Positions 1 through 5,391 of a DNA stretch of 6,595 nt are shown one piece after another (position 1 is the stretch's first letter; every line of letters begins with the position of its first letter). A model generated the notes under the pieces. That model was given only the letters and a program-made list of their open reading frames with translations, made no database searches and had not been told where the DNA came from. A program made the translations under genes and the position numbers. The stretch is from Alphaproteobacteria bacterium (GTDB lineage: Bacteria > Pseudomonadota > Alphaproteobacteria > ATCC43930 > CGMCC-115725): positions 1-6,595 of the forward strand of contig JAFAWI010000661.1 of the NCBI GenBank assembly GCA_019241915.1, in the 5' to 3' direction.

Positions 1-1121
1 GCGAGATAGCCGCCCGCGGCGGCGAGCACGTTGAGCCCGACCGTCGCGAGCGACGATAAGAGCGCGTATTGCGTCGCGGTGAAGTCGCGGCTGCACAGCC
101 CCGACAGATAGGCGACAAAGGCTGACGACGCCATGCCACCGGTCAGGTTCTCGGCGCCGATGGTCAGCGCCAACATCGCCACGTCATGCCCGGCCCAGAG
201 CTGCGCCACGTACATCAGGTTCGAGGCCGCCTGCAGCGCGCCGCCCAGCAGCAGCGCGCCAAACACGCCAAGGCGCGCCACCACCAGCCCGCCGGCGGCG
301 ACTCCGGCCAAGGTCGCGATCACCCCGTAGACCTTGGCGACTGTCGCCACCTCGACCTTGGTAAAGCCGAGCTGGACGTAAAGCGGGTTCGACATCGACC
401 CGGCCAGCGCGTCGCCAAATTTGAACAGCAGGACAAACAGCACGATCGCGGCCAGCCGCGCCGGCCCCAGCCGCGCGATCATGTCGGCGAACGGGGCGAC
501 CACCGCGCCCTTGAGCCATGCCGCGACCCGCGCCGCGGCGGTTGCGCCCGGCAGCCGCTCCGGCGGCGCGACGCCGCCCGGCTCCGGGGTCAGCCACACC
601 GTCGCCATGCCGACCGCCATCAGCGCCGCCATCAGCGCATAAGCGAGGTGCCAGCCGCCCCAACTCGCGGCGTAAAGCGCCCCCGCCCCCGAGGCCAGCA
701 TGCCGAAGCGGTAGCCCCATTGCGTCGCCGCCGCGCCGGCGCCCTGCTCCTCGGGGCGCAGCAGCTCGATACGGTAGGCGTCGACAACGATGTCCTGGCT
801 CGCCGACAGGAACGCAACGACGACCGCCGCGAGCGCCATCAGCGCCGGCGCGGTCTTCGGGTCGGTCAGGCCGAGCGCAAGGATCGCCAGCGCCAGCAGC
901 GCCTGGATCGTCAGCGCCCAGCTGCGCCGCCGCCCGAGCCGGCGCGTCAGAATGGGGATCGGCAGCCGGTCGATCAGCGGCGACCACAGAAATTTGAGGC
1001 TGTACGACGCGCGCACCAGGCCGAACAGGCCGATCGCGGTCAGCGACACCCCCAGCTCGGCGAGCCAGTACGACAAGGTGCCAAAGGTCAGCGCCAGCGG
1101 CAGCCCGCTGGAAAACCCCAT
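1..1121 (-). CDS. ampG: AmpG-family muropeptide MFS permease (3' end outside window)
   Basis: Inner-membrane major facilitator that in known AmpG members imports GlcNAc-anhydroMurNAc peptides for cell-wall recycling. The minus-strand frame is open to the left edge, giving about 373 codons from the only canonical start, ATG at 1119-1121. The family signature SQDIVVDAYR is at about residues 108-117 of that reading. An N-terminal GFSSGLPLALTFGTLSYWL block and a late block with ENLTGGMASSAFVAYLSGLC then SRDFTATQYALLSSL match AmpG proteins. Hydrophobic segments alternate throughout, as expected for a 12-14 helix transporter. The family-like sequence does not begin at that ATG: in-frame codons up to about 1175 read WRGALAVYRQPRLVAVLF, typical AmpG N-terminus, yet no in-frame ATG, GTG or TTG lies between there and the upstream TAG at 1347-1349. 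The true start is therefore unresolved (rare start codon or a one-base frameshift). The gene follows the exported cyclophilin on the same strand. Family assignment is firm; substrate is inferred from the family. Confidence 0.88.
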   Translation of the reverse strand, partial: MGFSSGLPLALTFGTLSYWLAELGVSLTAIGLFGLVRASYSLKFLWSPLIDRLPIPILTRRLGRRRSWALTIQALLALAILALGLTDPKTAPALMALAAVVVAFLSASQDIVVDAYRIELLRPEEQGAGAAATQWGYRFGMLASGAGALYAASWGGWHLAYALMAALMAVGMATVWLTPEPGGVAPPERLPGATAAARVAAWLKGAVVAPFADMIARLGPARLAAIVLFVLLFKFGDALAGSMSNPLYVQLGFTKVEVATVAKVYGVIATLAGVAAGGLVVARLGVFGALLLGGALQAASNLMYVAQLWAGHDVAMLALTIGAENLTGGMASSAFVAYLSGLCSRDFTATQYALLSSLATVGLNVLAAAGGYL

Positions 1122-1259
1122 AAACAGGACCGCGACCAGCCGCGGCTGCCGGTAGACCGCGAGCGCGCCGCGCCAGCCGCCGCCTTTCCCCGCGCCAACC
1201 TTGTCGTCGCCCCGGCGCCGGCCGGGGTCCGCGGCCGAGCCGGCTGCCGGCCGCCCTTT

Positions 1260-1293
1260 AACCGCGGAGCGCGCGGCGCGCGGACCCGCGGTT
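1260..1293. terminator. GC-rich hairpin between cyclophilin and ampG-like gene
   Basis: Perfect 8-bp arms AACCGCGG (1260-1267) and CCGCGGTT (1286-1293) enclose a second possible stem, GCGCGC (1269-1274) and GCGCGC (1276-1281). It lies about 55 bp downstream of the exported cyclophilin's stop on the minus strand and upstream of the ampG-like homology. No T-run follows on the minus strand (the next bases are AAAGGG), so it is not a standard intrinsic terminator. It may attenuate transcription, protect a 3' end, or be a by-product of extreme GC content. Its presence suggests that 1200-1346 is not coding. Confidence 0.4.
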
Positions 1294-1346
1294 CGGGAAG
1301 CTTTGGCGGAAGACCGTCGCGATTTGGGCAGGGCCGCCGGCCGCCG

Positions 1347-1973
1347 CTACGGGTGCATCTTCGGCATTTCGCCGCGGCCGCTGTCGTCGTTCTCTTTGGG
1401 CTTTGGCGCCTTGGCCTTCTCGTCGGCGGCGATCGCGTCGGCGGCGACCTGCATCTTCACGATCGTGTCGGGATTGGCGACGATGCCGTTCTGCGCCGAA
1501 TCGCCCTTTTTCAGCTTGTCGACGAACTCCATGCCGGAGACGACCTGGCCGAACACGGTGTACTTGTTTTCGAGCGCCGGGGCCGGCGCGAAGCAGATGA
1601 AGAATTGGCTGTCGGCGCTGTTCGGGTCCGAGGTGCGCGCCATCGCCACCGTGCCGCGCCCGAATTTCTCGCCCGAAAACTCCGCCTTGAGCGGGTGGCC
1701 CGAGCCGCCCGCGCCGGTGCCGGTCGGGTCGCCGCCCTGCGCCATAAACCCGTCGATGACGCGGTGAAAGACGATGCCGTCGTAAAACCCGGCGCGGGTC
1801 AGCTTCTTGATCTGCGCCACGGTGTTGGGCGCGAGGTCGGGCCGCAGCGCGATGACGACGCGGCCGAACGCCAGGTCCATGTAAAGCGTGTTCTCGGCGT
1901 CGGCCGCCTGCGCCGCGCCGCCGCCAGCGGCCAGCGCAGCCACCACCAGAACCAGCCGGACCCACAGTTTCAT
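1347..1973 (-). CDS. Exported cyclophilin-type peptidyl-prolyl cis-trans isomerase
   Basis: A 208-residue cyclophilin that catalyses cis-trans isomerisation of X-Pro bonds, here predicted to act in the periplasm. Residues 1-23 form a clear signal peptide: K2 and R6, a hydrophobic core LVLVVAALAA, and an AQA cleavage site before ADAENT. The catalytic core is present: FHRVIDGFMAQGGD with R71, F76 and Q79 equivalent to human CypA R55, F60 and Q63, then SQFFICF with F125 equivalent to F113. The position of CypA W121 is not Trp and that of H126 is Tyr (Y138), substitutions often seen in bacterial members. A charged, Lys/Pro/Asp-rich tail of about 30 residues follows the fold and ends MPKMHP. The ATG is preceded by AGGGGA six bases upstream, a good ribosome binding site. 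It starts 28 bp after the stop of its cytosolic paralogue, so the two are probably cotranscribed. Client proteins are unknown. Confidence 0.95.
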   Translation of the reverse strand: MKLWVRLVLVVAALAAGGGAAQAADAENTLYMDLAFGRVVIALRPDLAPNTVAQIKKLTRAGFYDGIVFHRVIDGFMAQGGDPTGTGAGGSGHPLKAEFSGEKFGRGTVAMARTSDPNSADSQFFICFAPAPALENKYTVFGQVVSGMEFVDKLKKGDSAQNGIVANPDTIVKMQVAADAIAADEKAKAPKPKENDDSGRGEMPKMHP

Positions 1974-2001
1974 CGCTGTTCCCCTGTTGCGACGCCGCCC
2001 G

Positions 2002-2484
2002 CTATGGCGCGTCGGCGGCGACCTGCATCTTGACGATCTTGTCGGGATTGGCGACGGTGCCGCTCGACCCGCTGCCCTTTTTTATCGCGTCGATGTGCTC
2101 CATGCCCGCGGTCACTTTGCCCCACACCGTGTACTGACGGTCGAGAAAGCCGGCATCGGCAAAGCAGATAAAGAACTGGCTGTCGGCGCTGTTCGGGTCC
2201 GAGGCGCGCGCCATCGAGGCGGTGCCGCGGACATGCGGCTCGGCCGTGAACTCGGCCTTGAGGCCGGGATGGCCCGAGCCGCCGGTCCCGGTCCCGGTCG
2301 GGTCGCCGGTCTGCGCCATAAACCCGTCGATCACCCGGTGAAACACGACGCCGTCGTAAAAGCCGCGGCGCACCAGCGCCTTGATGTGGGCGCAGTGCCC
2401 CGGCGCGAGGTCGGGCCGCATCTCGATCACCACCCGCCCGCCGGGAACGTCGAGGTAGAGGGTGTCTTCTGGGCTTGCCGGCAT
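2002..2484 (-). CDS. Cytosolic cyclophilin-type peptidyl-prolyl cis-trans isomerase
   Basis: A 160-residue cyclophilin with no signal peptide, so predicted to be cytoplasmic. The active-site blocks are intact: FHRVIDGFMAQTGD with R50, F55 and Q58, and SQFFICF with F105; the position equivalent to CypA H126 is Tyr (Y118). It resembles the adjacent exported cyclophilin over the whole fold (GFYDG-VFHRVIDGFMAQ, DPTGTG-GGSGHP, SDPNSADSQFFICF, VANPD-IVKMQVAADA), so the pair probably arose by duplication. I chose ATG at 2482-2484 because GGAA lies six bases upstream; an in-frame TTG at 2494-2496 would add four residues but would place this Shine-Dalgarno inside the gene. The gene is first of a two-gene unit and is separated from the upstream NDUFA9-like gene by a REP-like palindrome. 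Folding catalysis is family knowledge; no specific substrate can be read from sequence. Confidence 0.95.
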   Translation of the reverse strand: MPASPEDTLYLDVPGGRVVIEMRPDLAPGHCAHIKALVRRGFYDGVVFHRVIDGFMAQTGDPTGTGTGGSGHPGLKAEFTAEPHVRGTASMARASDPNSADSQFFICFADAGFLDRQYTVWGKVTAGMEHIDAIKKGSGSSGTVANPDKIVKMQVAADAP

Positions 2485-2498
2485 GACGGGTTCCAATC

Positions 2499-2571
2499 GT
2501 AGGGCGGAAGAGCGAAGCGCATTCCGCCGGTCCGGGAGGATGGCGGGTTACGCTTCGCTCACCCGCCCTAC
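2499..2571. repeat. Two-armed REP-like palindromic element
   Basis: Two 30-bp units in inverted orientation, at 2499-2528 and 2542-2571, separated by 13 bp. Aligned in the same sense they agree at 25 of 30 positions, both starting GTAGGGCGG and sharing GAGCGAAGCG. Each unit is itself a hairpin: stem GGCGGAA/TTCCGCC in the left unit and GGCGGGT/ACCCGCC in the right. Four of the five differences are compensatory, keeping both stems perfect. This looks like a REP/BIME-type intergenic element. It begins 13 bp past the stop of the NDUFA9-like gene (minus strand), where it could end or stabilise that transcript. The family is familiar to me from many proteobacterial genomes, but its mobilising enzyme is not in this window. 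Confidence 0.8.
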
Positions 2572-2584
2572 AAGCTTCACGATC

Positions 2585-3538
2585 TTACGCCACGGCGCGC
2601 CGCCGGTCGTACCAGCCGCCGCGGCGGAAACGGTCGAGATAGGTCGGCAGGATCGCCTCCACCGCGACCGGCTCGATGCCGAGCATCTGCAGGGTCAACG
2701 CACCCGAGGCGACGATGTTGTCGCGCTTCAGCATCTCGACCTGGTCGGGGGTCAGCGGCGGATTGGGCAGCAGCGACAGCAGCCGCGCCTGCAGGCTGGC
2801 GAGCCCGAACGGCAGGTCGACAAAATGCCGGCGGCGCTTGATCTCGTGCAGCATCAGTTCGAGCAGCGCGCGGAACGTGTAGACCTTGGGGCCGCCGAGC
2901 TCGTAGGTACGCCCGGCCGCGGCGGGATCGTCGAGCGCGCGCACCGCGGCCTCGGCGACATCGCCGACATAGACCGGCTGAAACCGCGTCTCGCCGCCGC
3001 CGATCAGCGGCACAAACGGCGAGATCACCGCCATCCGGGCAAAGCGGTTGAAGAAATCGTCCTCCGGCCCGAACACGATCGAGGGACGCAGGATCGTCGC
3101 GGTCGGAAACGCGTCGCGCACTGCCTGCTCGCCCGCCGCCTTGGAGCGCGCATAGGCCGAGGGCGAGCGCGGGTCGGCGCCAAGGGCCGAGATGTGCACC
3201 AGCCGCGCGATCCCGGCCTCGCGCGCCACCCGCGCCAGCCGCGCCGGCGCGGTGTGGTGCACCAGGTCGAATGTCTGGCGGCCGTGCTCGCTAAGGATGC
3301 CGACGCAGTTGATCAGCGCATCCTTGCCGGCGAGCAGCGGCCGCAGCAATTCCACGTCGTCGATGCCGATGTTGAACAGCCCGACTTGGCCGACATCGCC
3401 TTTGAGCTTGAGGAACTTGGCACTGGCCGCGTGGCGCCCGGCGACGGCCAGCACCTCGCCGCGCGCCGCAAGCCGCTTGACGATATAGCGCCCGACAAAC
3501 CCCGAGCCGCCAATGACCGCAATCTGGTGCCGCCTCAT
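2585..3538 (-). CDS. NDUFA9-like NAD(P)-binding protein (atypical SDR)
   Basis: A 317-residue extended or atypical short-chain dehydrogenase/reductase of the family annotated as complex I NDUFA9 subunit-like in alphaproteobacteria. The N-terminal nucleotide-binding loop IGGSGFVG has the G10-x-x-G13-x-x-G16 spacing. LINCVGIL (75-82) follows, then HISALGAD (115-122), and SAYARSKAAGE places Tyr129 and Lys133 in the SDR Y-x-x-x-K pattern. Later blocks TILRPSIVFGPEDDFFNRFA and PVYVGDVAEA are typical of the family. In mitochondria NDUFA9 is an accessory subunit of respiratory complex I that binds NADPH; in bacteria a role in complex I has mostly been inferred from homology, and alternatives such as a quinone- or lipid-related reductase remain open. 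ATG at 3536-3538 is fixed by an in-frame TAA ten bases upstream (3548-3550); no strong Shine-Dalgarno is visible. There are no nuo genes in the window. Confidence 0.9.
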   Translation of the reverse strand: MRRHQIAVIGGSGFVGRYIVKRLAARGEVLAVAGRHAASAKFLKLKGDVGQVGLFNIGIDDVELLRPLLAGKDALINCVGILSEHGRQTFDLVHHTAPARLARVAREAGIARLVHISALGADPRSPSAYARSKAAGEQAVRDAFPTATILRPSIVFGPEDDFFNRFARMAVISPFVPLIGGGETRFQPVYVGDVAEAAVRALDDPAAAGRTYELGGPKVYTFRALLELMLHEIKRRRHFVDLPFGLASLQARLLSLLPNPPLTPDQVEMLKRDNIVASGALTLQMLGIEPVAVEAILPTYLDRFRRGGWYDRRRAVA

Positions 3539-3581
3539 GGGCCGGGCTTAGCAAACGCCGGGATGATCGGCAACAGCGAAG

Positions 3582-3599
3582 CCGGACATCCACGTCTTC
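3582..3599. repeat. Dispersed repeat fragment, left of MFS/TetR cassette
   Basis: CCGGACATCCACGTCTTC here matches 6090-6107 (CCGGGCATCCACGTCTTC) at 17 of 18 positions and in the same orientation. It looks like a truncated copy of a palindromic intergenic repeat common in alphaproteobacteria. It lies just upstream of the NDUFA9-like gene start. Confidence 0.55.
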
Positions 3600-3660
3600 C
3601 TTCACGCCGCCGCTGCCAGGATGTCTCTCGAAGCACGCACCCTGCGCCACGTCCTCTCCG

Positions 3661-3752
3661 TCCCCTGTATGGGGGGTGGGGAATGATGATGGACAAACAC
3701 GTGCGCGTCCCCTTCCCCTGCATGGGGAGGGTTAGGGTGGATGATGATGGAC
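3661..3752. repeat. Pair of imperfect direct repeats (TCCCCTG...ATGATGATGGAC)
   Basis: Two degenerate copies, about 3661-3694 and 3714-3752. Each begins TCCCCTGyATGGGG, continues with a G-rich stretch, and ends with the identical 12-mer ATGATGATGGAC (3683-3694 and 3741-3752). Each start can fold as a small hairpin, for example TCCCC (3714-3718), TGCAT, GGGGA (3724-3728). The second copy is longer in its G-rich middle (AGGGTTAGGGTGG). These resemble G-rich intergenic repeats seen in alphaproteobacterial genomes. No gene is visible in them; the open frames crossing them are repetitive. Confidence 0.65.
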
Positions 3753-3798
3753 GGCCATAAGCCCGGTGGGTTGTCGCCGATCCGAATAACCGTCTTGC

Positions 3799-3823
3799 CC
3801 GGACTTGATGCGAGTCCATCACG
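3799..3823. repeat. Dispersed repeat fragment with short inverted repeat
   Basis: CCGGACTTGAT (3799-3809) is identical to 6079-6089 in the same orientation. It carries its own inverted repeat, GGACT (3801-3805) and AGTCC (3813-3817). It appears to be a degenerate copy of the same palindromic repeat family as the fragment at 6079-6107. It directly abuts the open frame of the gene remnant at 3809-3946. Confidence 0.5.
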
Positions 3824-3946
3824 GCTGAACGGAGCCGCGAGCACTCCGACTTCCACCTGTCTGATGCGCTGCTCGAAACGCTGCGGCCTCACATCCTGCG
3901 GCATAAAAAGTCGCCGTTCTACGAGTGGGCGGCAGCGCGGACTTGA
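3809..3946 (+). pseudogene. Possible 3' remnant of an unidentified gene
   Basis: An open plus-strand frame of 45 codons with no suitable start, bounded by an in-frame TGA at 3806-3808 and ending at TGA 3944-3946. From about 3827 it reads like ordinary protein: HSDFHLSDALLETLRPHILR followed by HKKSPFYEWAAART. From 3827 to the stop, about 30 of 39 codons end in G or C by hand count, in keeping with coding sequence here; the antisense frame across the region is merely a shadow. It looks like the last part of a gene whose 5' portion was lost where the repeat fragment at 3799-3823 now sits. Its final 28 bases overlap the 3' end of the MFS gene on the other strand. I do not recognise the protein. 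It could still be a chance open frame. Confidence 0.35.
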
Positions 3947-5298
3947 CCCGCCGGATTGAGGCCGGCTCGGATCAATATCACGGCTGTCAGTGTCAGAAGG
4001 ACATCCGCGGCGAGCGCAAGACGGATACCGGTCAGGAGGTCTCCGCGCAGGGCCATCACGGCACCAAGCACCGGGATGCCGATGGTGACCGCGACCCGCT
4101 GGCTTGTGGCTAACAGGCCAGTGGCAAGCCCCTTGTGAGCATCCGGGACATCCGAAGTCCCGGTGACGGTCGCGGCGACAACGGCGGTGATATGGCCGAA
4201 GAAGCCACCGAACAAAGCCGGCATCAGCAGCCACAGCCAAGCCGGCTGCGTGCCGAGCAGGATCAGCGGTGCCGTCATGCCGCCCTGGACGAGCAATGCC
4301 GCCAAGAGGACGATGCGCGCGCCGCGATGGGCGATAATTTGGCCCGCGACGATGCCGGCGATGACCGAGGCGAGTCCGGGGACACCAAAGATAAGGCCGG
4401 TCGTCAGCGGCGCGAAGTGCAGAACATCTTGAATGTATAGGGTTGTCAGGAAAACCAGTCCGGCCTCCATCGAGAAGATGGTCAGCGCCGCGAAGTTGCC
4501 CCCCCGAACTGATCGCCGCGCCAGCATCTCGATAGTGACCAATGGCGCGGTTGTTCGGCGCTCGATCCAGAAAAACAGCGCCAGCAGGATGAGTCCGACG
4601 ATCAGCGCGAGCAGGGACCACTCGGTAATACCGAAGACGATGGCAAACAGGCCGAACGTCACCGATATCGCGCCCGGAACGTCAAGCCGCACGCTATCGG
4701 ACGACCGACCCGCCGGCACGACGATCGGCGTCACGGCAAGTATCGCGAGGGCGCAGGGGACGTTGATCAGGAAGGCCCATCGCCAACTGAGCACGCCAAC
4801 GAGCATCCCGCCGACGATTGCTCCGACCGTGAAGCCGCCAGAAAGTAGCGATCCGTTCAACCCCAATACCCAGGCACGCCGTCTTTCGTCGGCGAAGGTT
4901 GTGATTAGCAGCGACAGCGCCACCGGCACGGTCATGGCGCTGGCGATACCCTGGAGCGTCCGAGCGACCAGAAGTGAAGTCGGCTCGGTCGAAACACCGC
5001 CGAGAAGCGATGCCGCTACAAGAAGCGAAAGACCCGCGAGAAAGATGCCTCGCCGCCCATAGAGGTCACCGAGCCGCCCAAACAGGAGCGAGAGACCGGC
5101 GGCTGGAAGCGCGAATGCGGTGGTCAGCCAGGGCAGATTGTTGACACTGAGGCCGACAGCCTTTCCGACCGCCGGCAGGGCGACGTTCAGGATCGAGAAA
5201 TCAGCCGACATCATGAAGTTTGCGCCGAGAAGGAGCACCACGATCAGCCGTTGCCGAGCCGTTATCCCGGACAACCCGATGATTTCCGATGTTGCCAT
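3919..5298 (-). CDS. DHA2-type MFS drug/efflux transporter
   Basis: A 459-residue inner-membrane proton antiporter of the major facilitator superfamily, most like the 14-helix DHA2 (EmrB/QacA) group, which expels toxic compounds. The first helix leads into SADFSILNVALPAVGKA (about 31-47), the DHA2 counterpart of LDxTIVNVALP, but with Ser-Ala before the Asp. Motif A is GRLGDLYGRR at 74-83. LVARTLQGIASAMTVPVALS and a Gly-rich motif C region (SGGFTVGAIVGGMLVG) leading to WRWAFLINVP follow. Hydrophobic segments continue to the C-terminus. I chose ATG at 5296-5298: the upstream in-frame TTG (5374-5376) lies inside the predicted promoter's -35 box. The Shine-Dalgarno is weak (GAAG about nine bases upstream). 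It is divergent from the adjacent TetR gene, with paired operator-like sites between them, so expression is probably TetR-repressed and induced by a substrate. Local GC is lower than in the flanking genes. The substrate cannot be read from sequence. Confidence 0.93.
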   Translation of the reverse strand: MATSEIIGLSGITARQRLIVVLLLGANFMMSADFSILNVALPAVGKAVGLSVNNLPWLTTAFALPAAGLSLLFGRLGDLYGRRGIFLAGLSLLVAASLLGGVSTEPTSLLVARTLQGIASAMTVPVALSLLITTFADERRRAWVLGLNGSLLSGGFTVGAIVGGMLVGVLSWRWAFLINVPCALAILAVTPIVVPAGRSSDSVRLDVPGAISVTFGLFAIVFGITEWSLLALIVGLILLALFFWIERRTTAPLVTIEMLARRSVRGGNFAALTIFSMEAGLVFLTTLYIQDVLHFAPLTTGLIFGVPGLASVIAGIVAGQIIAHRGARIVLLAALLVQGGMTAPLILLGTQPAWLWLLMPALFGGFFGHITAVVAATVTGTSDVPDAHKGLATGLLATSQRVAVTIGIPVLGAVMALRGDLLTGIRLALAADVLLTLTAVILIRAGLNPAGQVRAAAHS

Positions 5299-5326
5299 GA
5301 GTAGACTTCGTTGAATTGGAGGGTCG

Positions 5327-5347
5327 AAACGTAAGGAGACTACGTTT
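5327..5347. promoter_or_regulatory. Operator-like site 1 (TetR)
   Basis: A 21-bp inverted repeat: half-sites AAACGTAA and CTACGTTT separated by 5 bp. It matches site 2 (5351-5371) at 17 of 21 positions with identical geometry; the centres lie 24 bp apart. It covers the expected transcription start of the MFS gene just downstream of its -10 box. Binding by the adjacent TetR protein is inferred from position and symmetry. Confidence 0.75.
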
Positions 5348-5376
5348 AATATACGTAGGGACCCTACGTTTATCAA
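5348..5376 (-). promoter_or_regulatory. Sigma-70-type promoter of the MFS gene
   Basis: On the minus strand, TTGATA (5371-5376, one mismatch to TTGACA) is followed by exactly 17 bp and then TATATT (5348-5353, two mismatches to TATAAT). The expected start of transcription is near 5341, leaving a leader of about 43 nt before ATG 5298. Operator-like site 2 occupies the spacer and site 1 covers the start point, so a bound repressor would block polymerase directly. A weaker plus-strand promoter for tetR may overlap it (TCGAAA 5324-5329, 17 bp, TAATAT 5347-5352), which would give autorepression. Confidence 0.72.
5351..5371. promoter_or_regulatory. Operator-like site 2 (TetR), in promoter spacer
   Basis: A 21-bp inverted repeat with half-sites ATACGTAG and CTACGTTT separated by 5 bp. 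The core ACGTAGGG-A-CCCTACGT (5353-5369) is a perfect palindrome around a central A. Its right half-site is identical to that of site 1, and it overlaps both the -35 and -10 edges of the MFS promoter. Likely bound by the divergent TetR product. Confidence 0.8.
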
Positions 5377-5391
5377 CGAGGATTAGCTGAC

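Noticed and set aside
184..987. 267-residue minus-strand open frame overlapping the ampG-like gene
   Set aside because: Another frame of the same strand; the AmpG frame carries SQDIVVDAYR and other conserved blocks, whereas this one is Arg/Gly/Ala-rich.
186..2033. 615-residue plus-strand open frame
   Set aside because: Antisense to the ampG-like gene and the exported cyclophilin, both with clear family motifs. The translation is Arg/Gln/His-rich and repetitive, as expected of a high-GC shadow frame.
2462..3760. 432-residue plus-strand open frame
   Set aside because: Antisense to the NDUFA9-like gene; the sense protein has a GxxGxxG loop and YxxxK motif, while this one has only compositionally biased sequence and runs through repeats.
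3602..4621. 339-residue minus-strand open frame
   Set aside because: Out of frame with the MFS gene and crosses the G-rich repeats. Its protein lacks membrane segments or family motifs.
5374..5376. TTG as the start of the MFS gene
   Set aside because: It lies in the -35 box of the predicted promoter and would make the operators coding. The ATG at 5296-5298 gives a normal DHA2 N-terminus.
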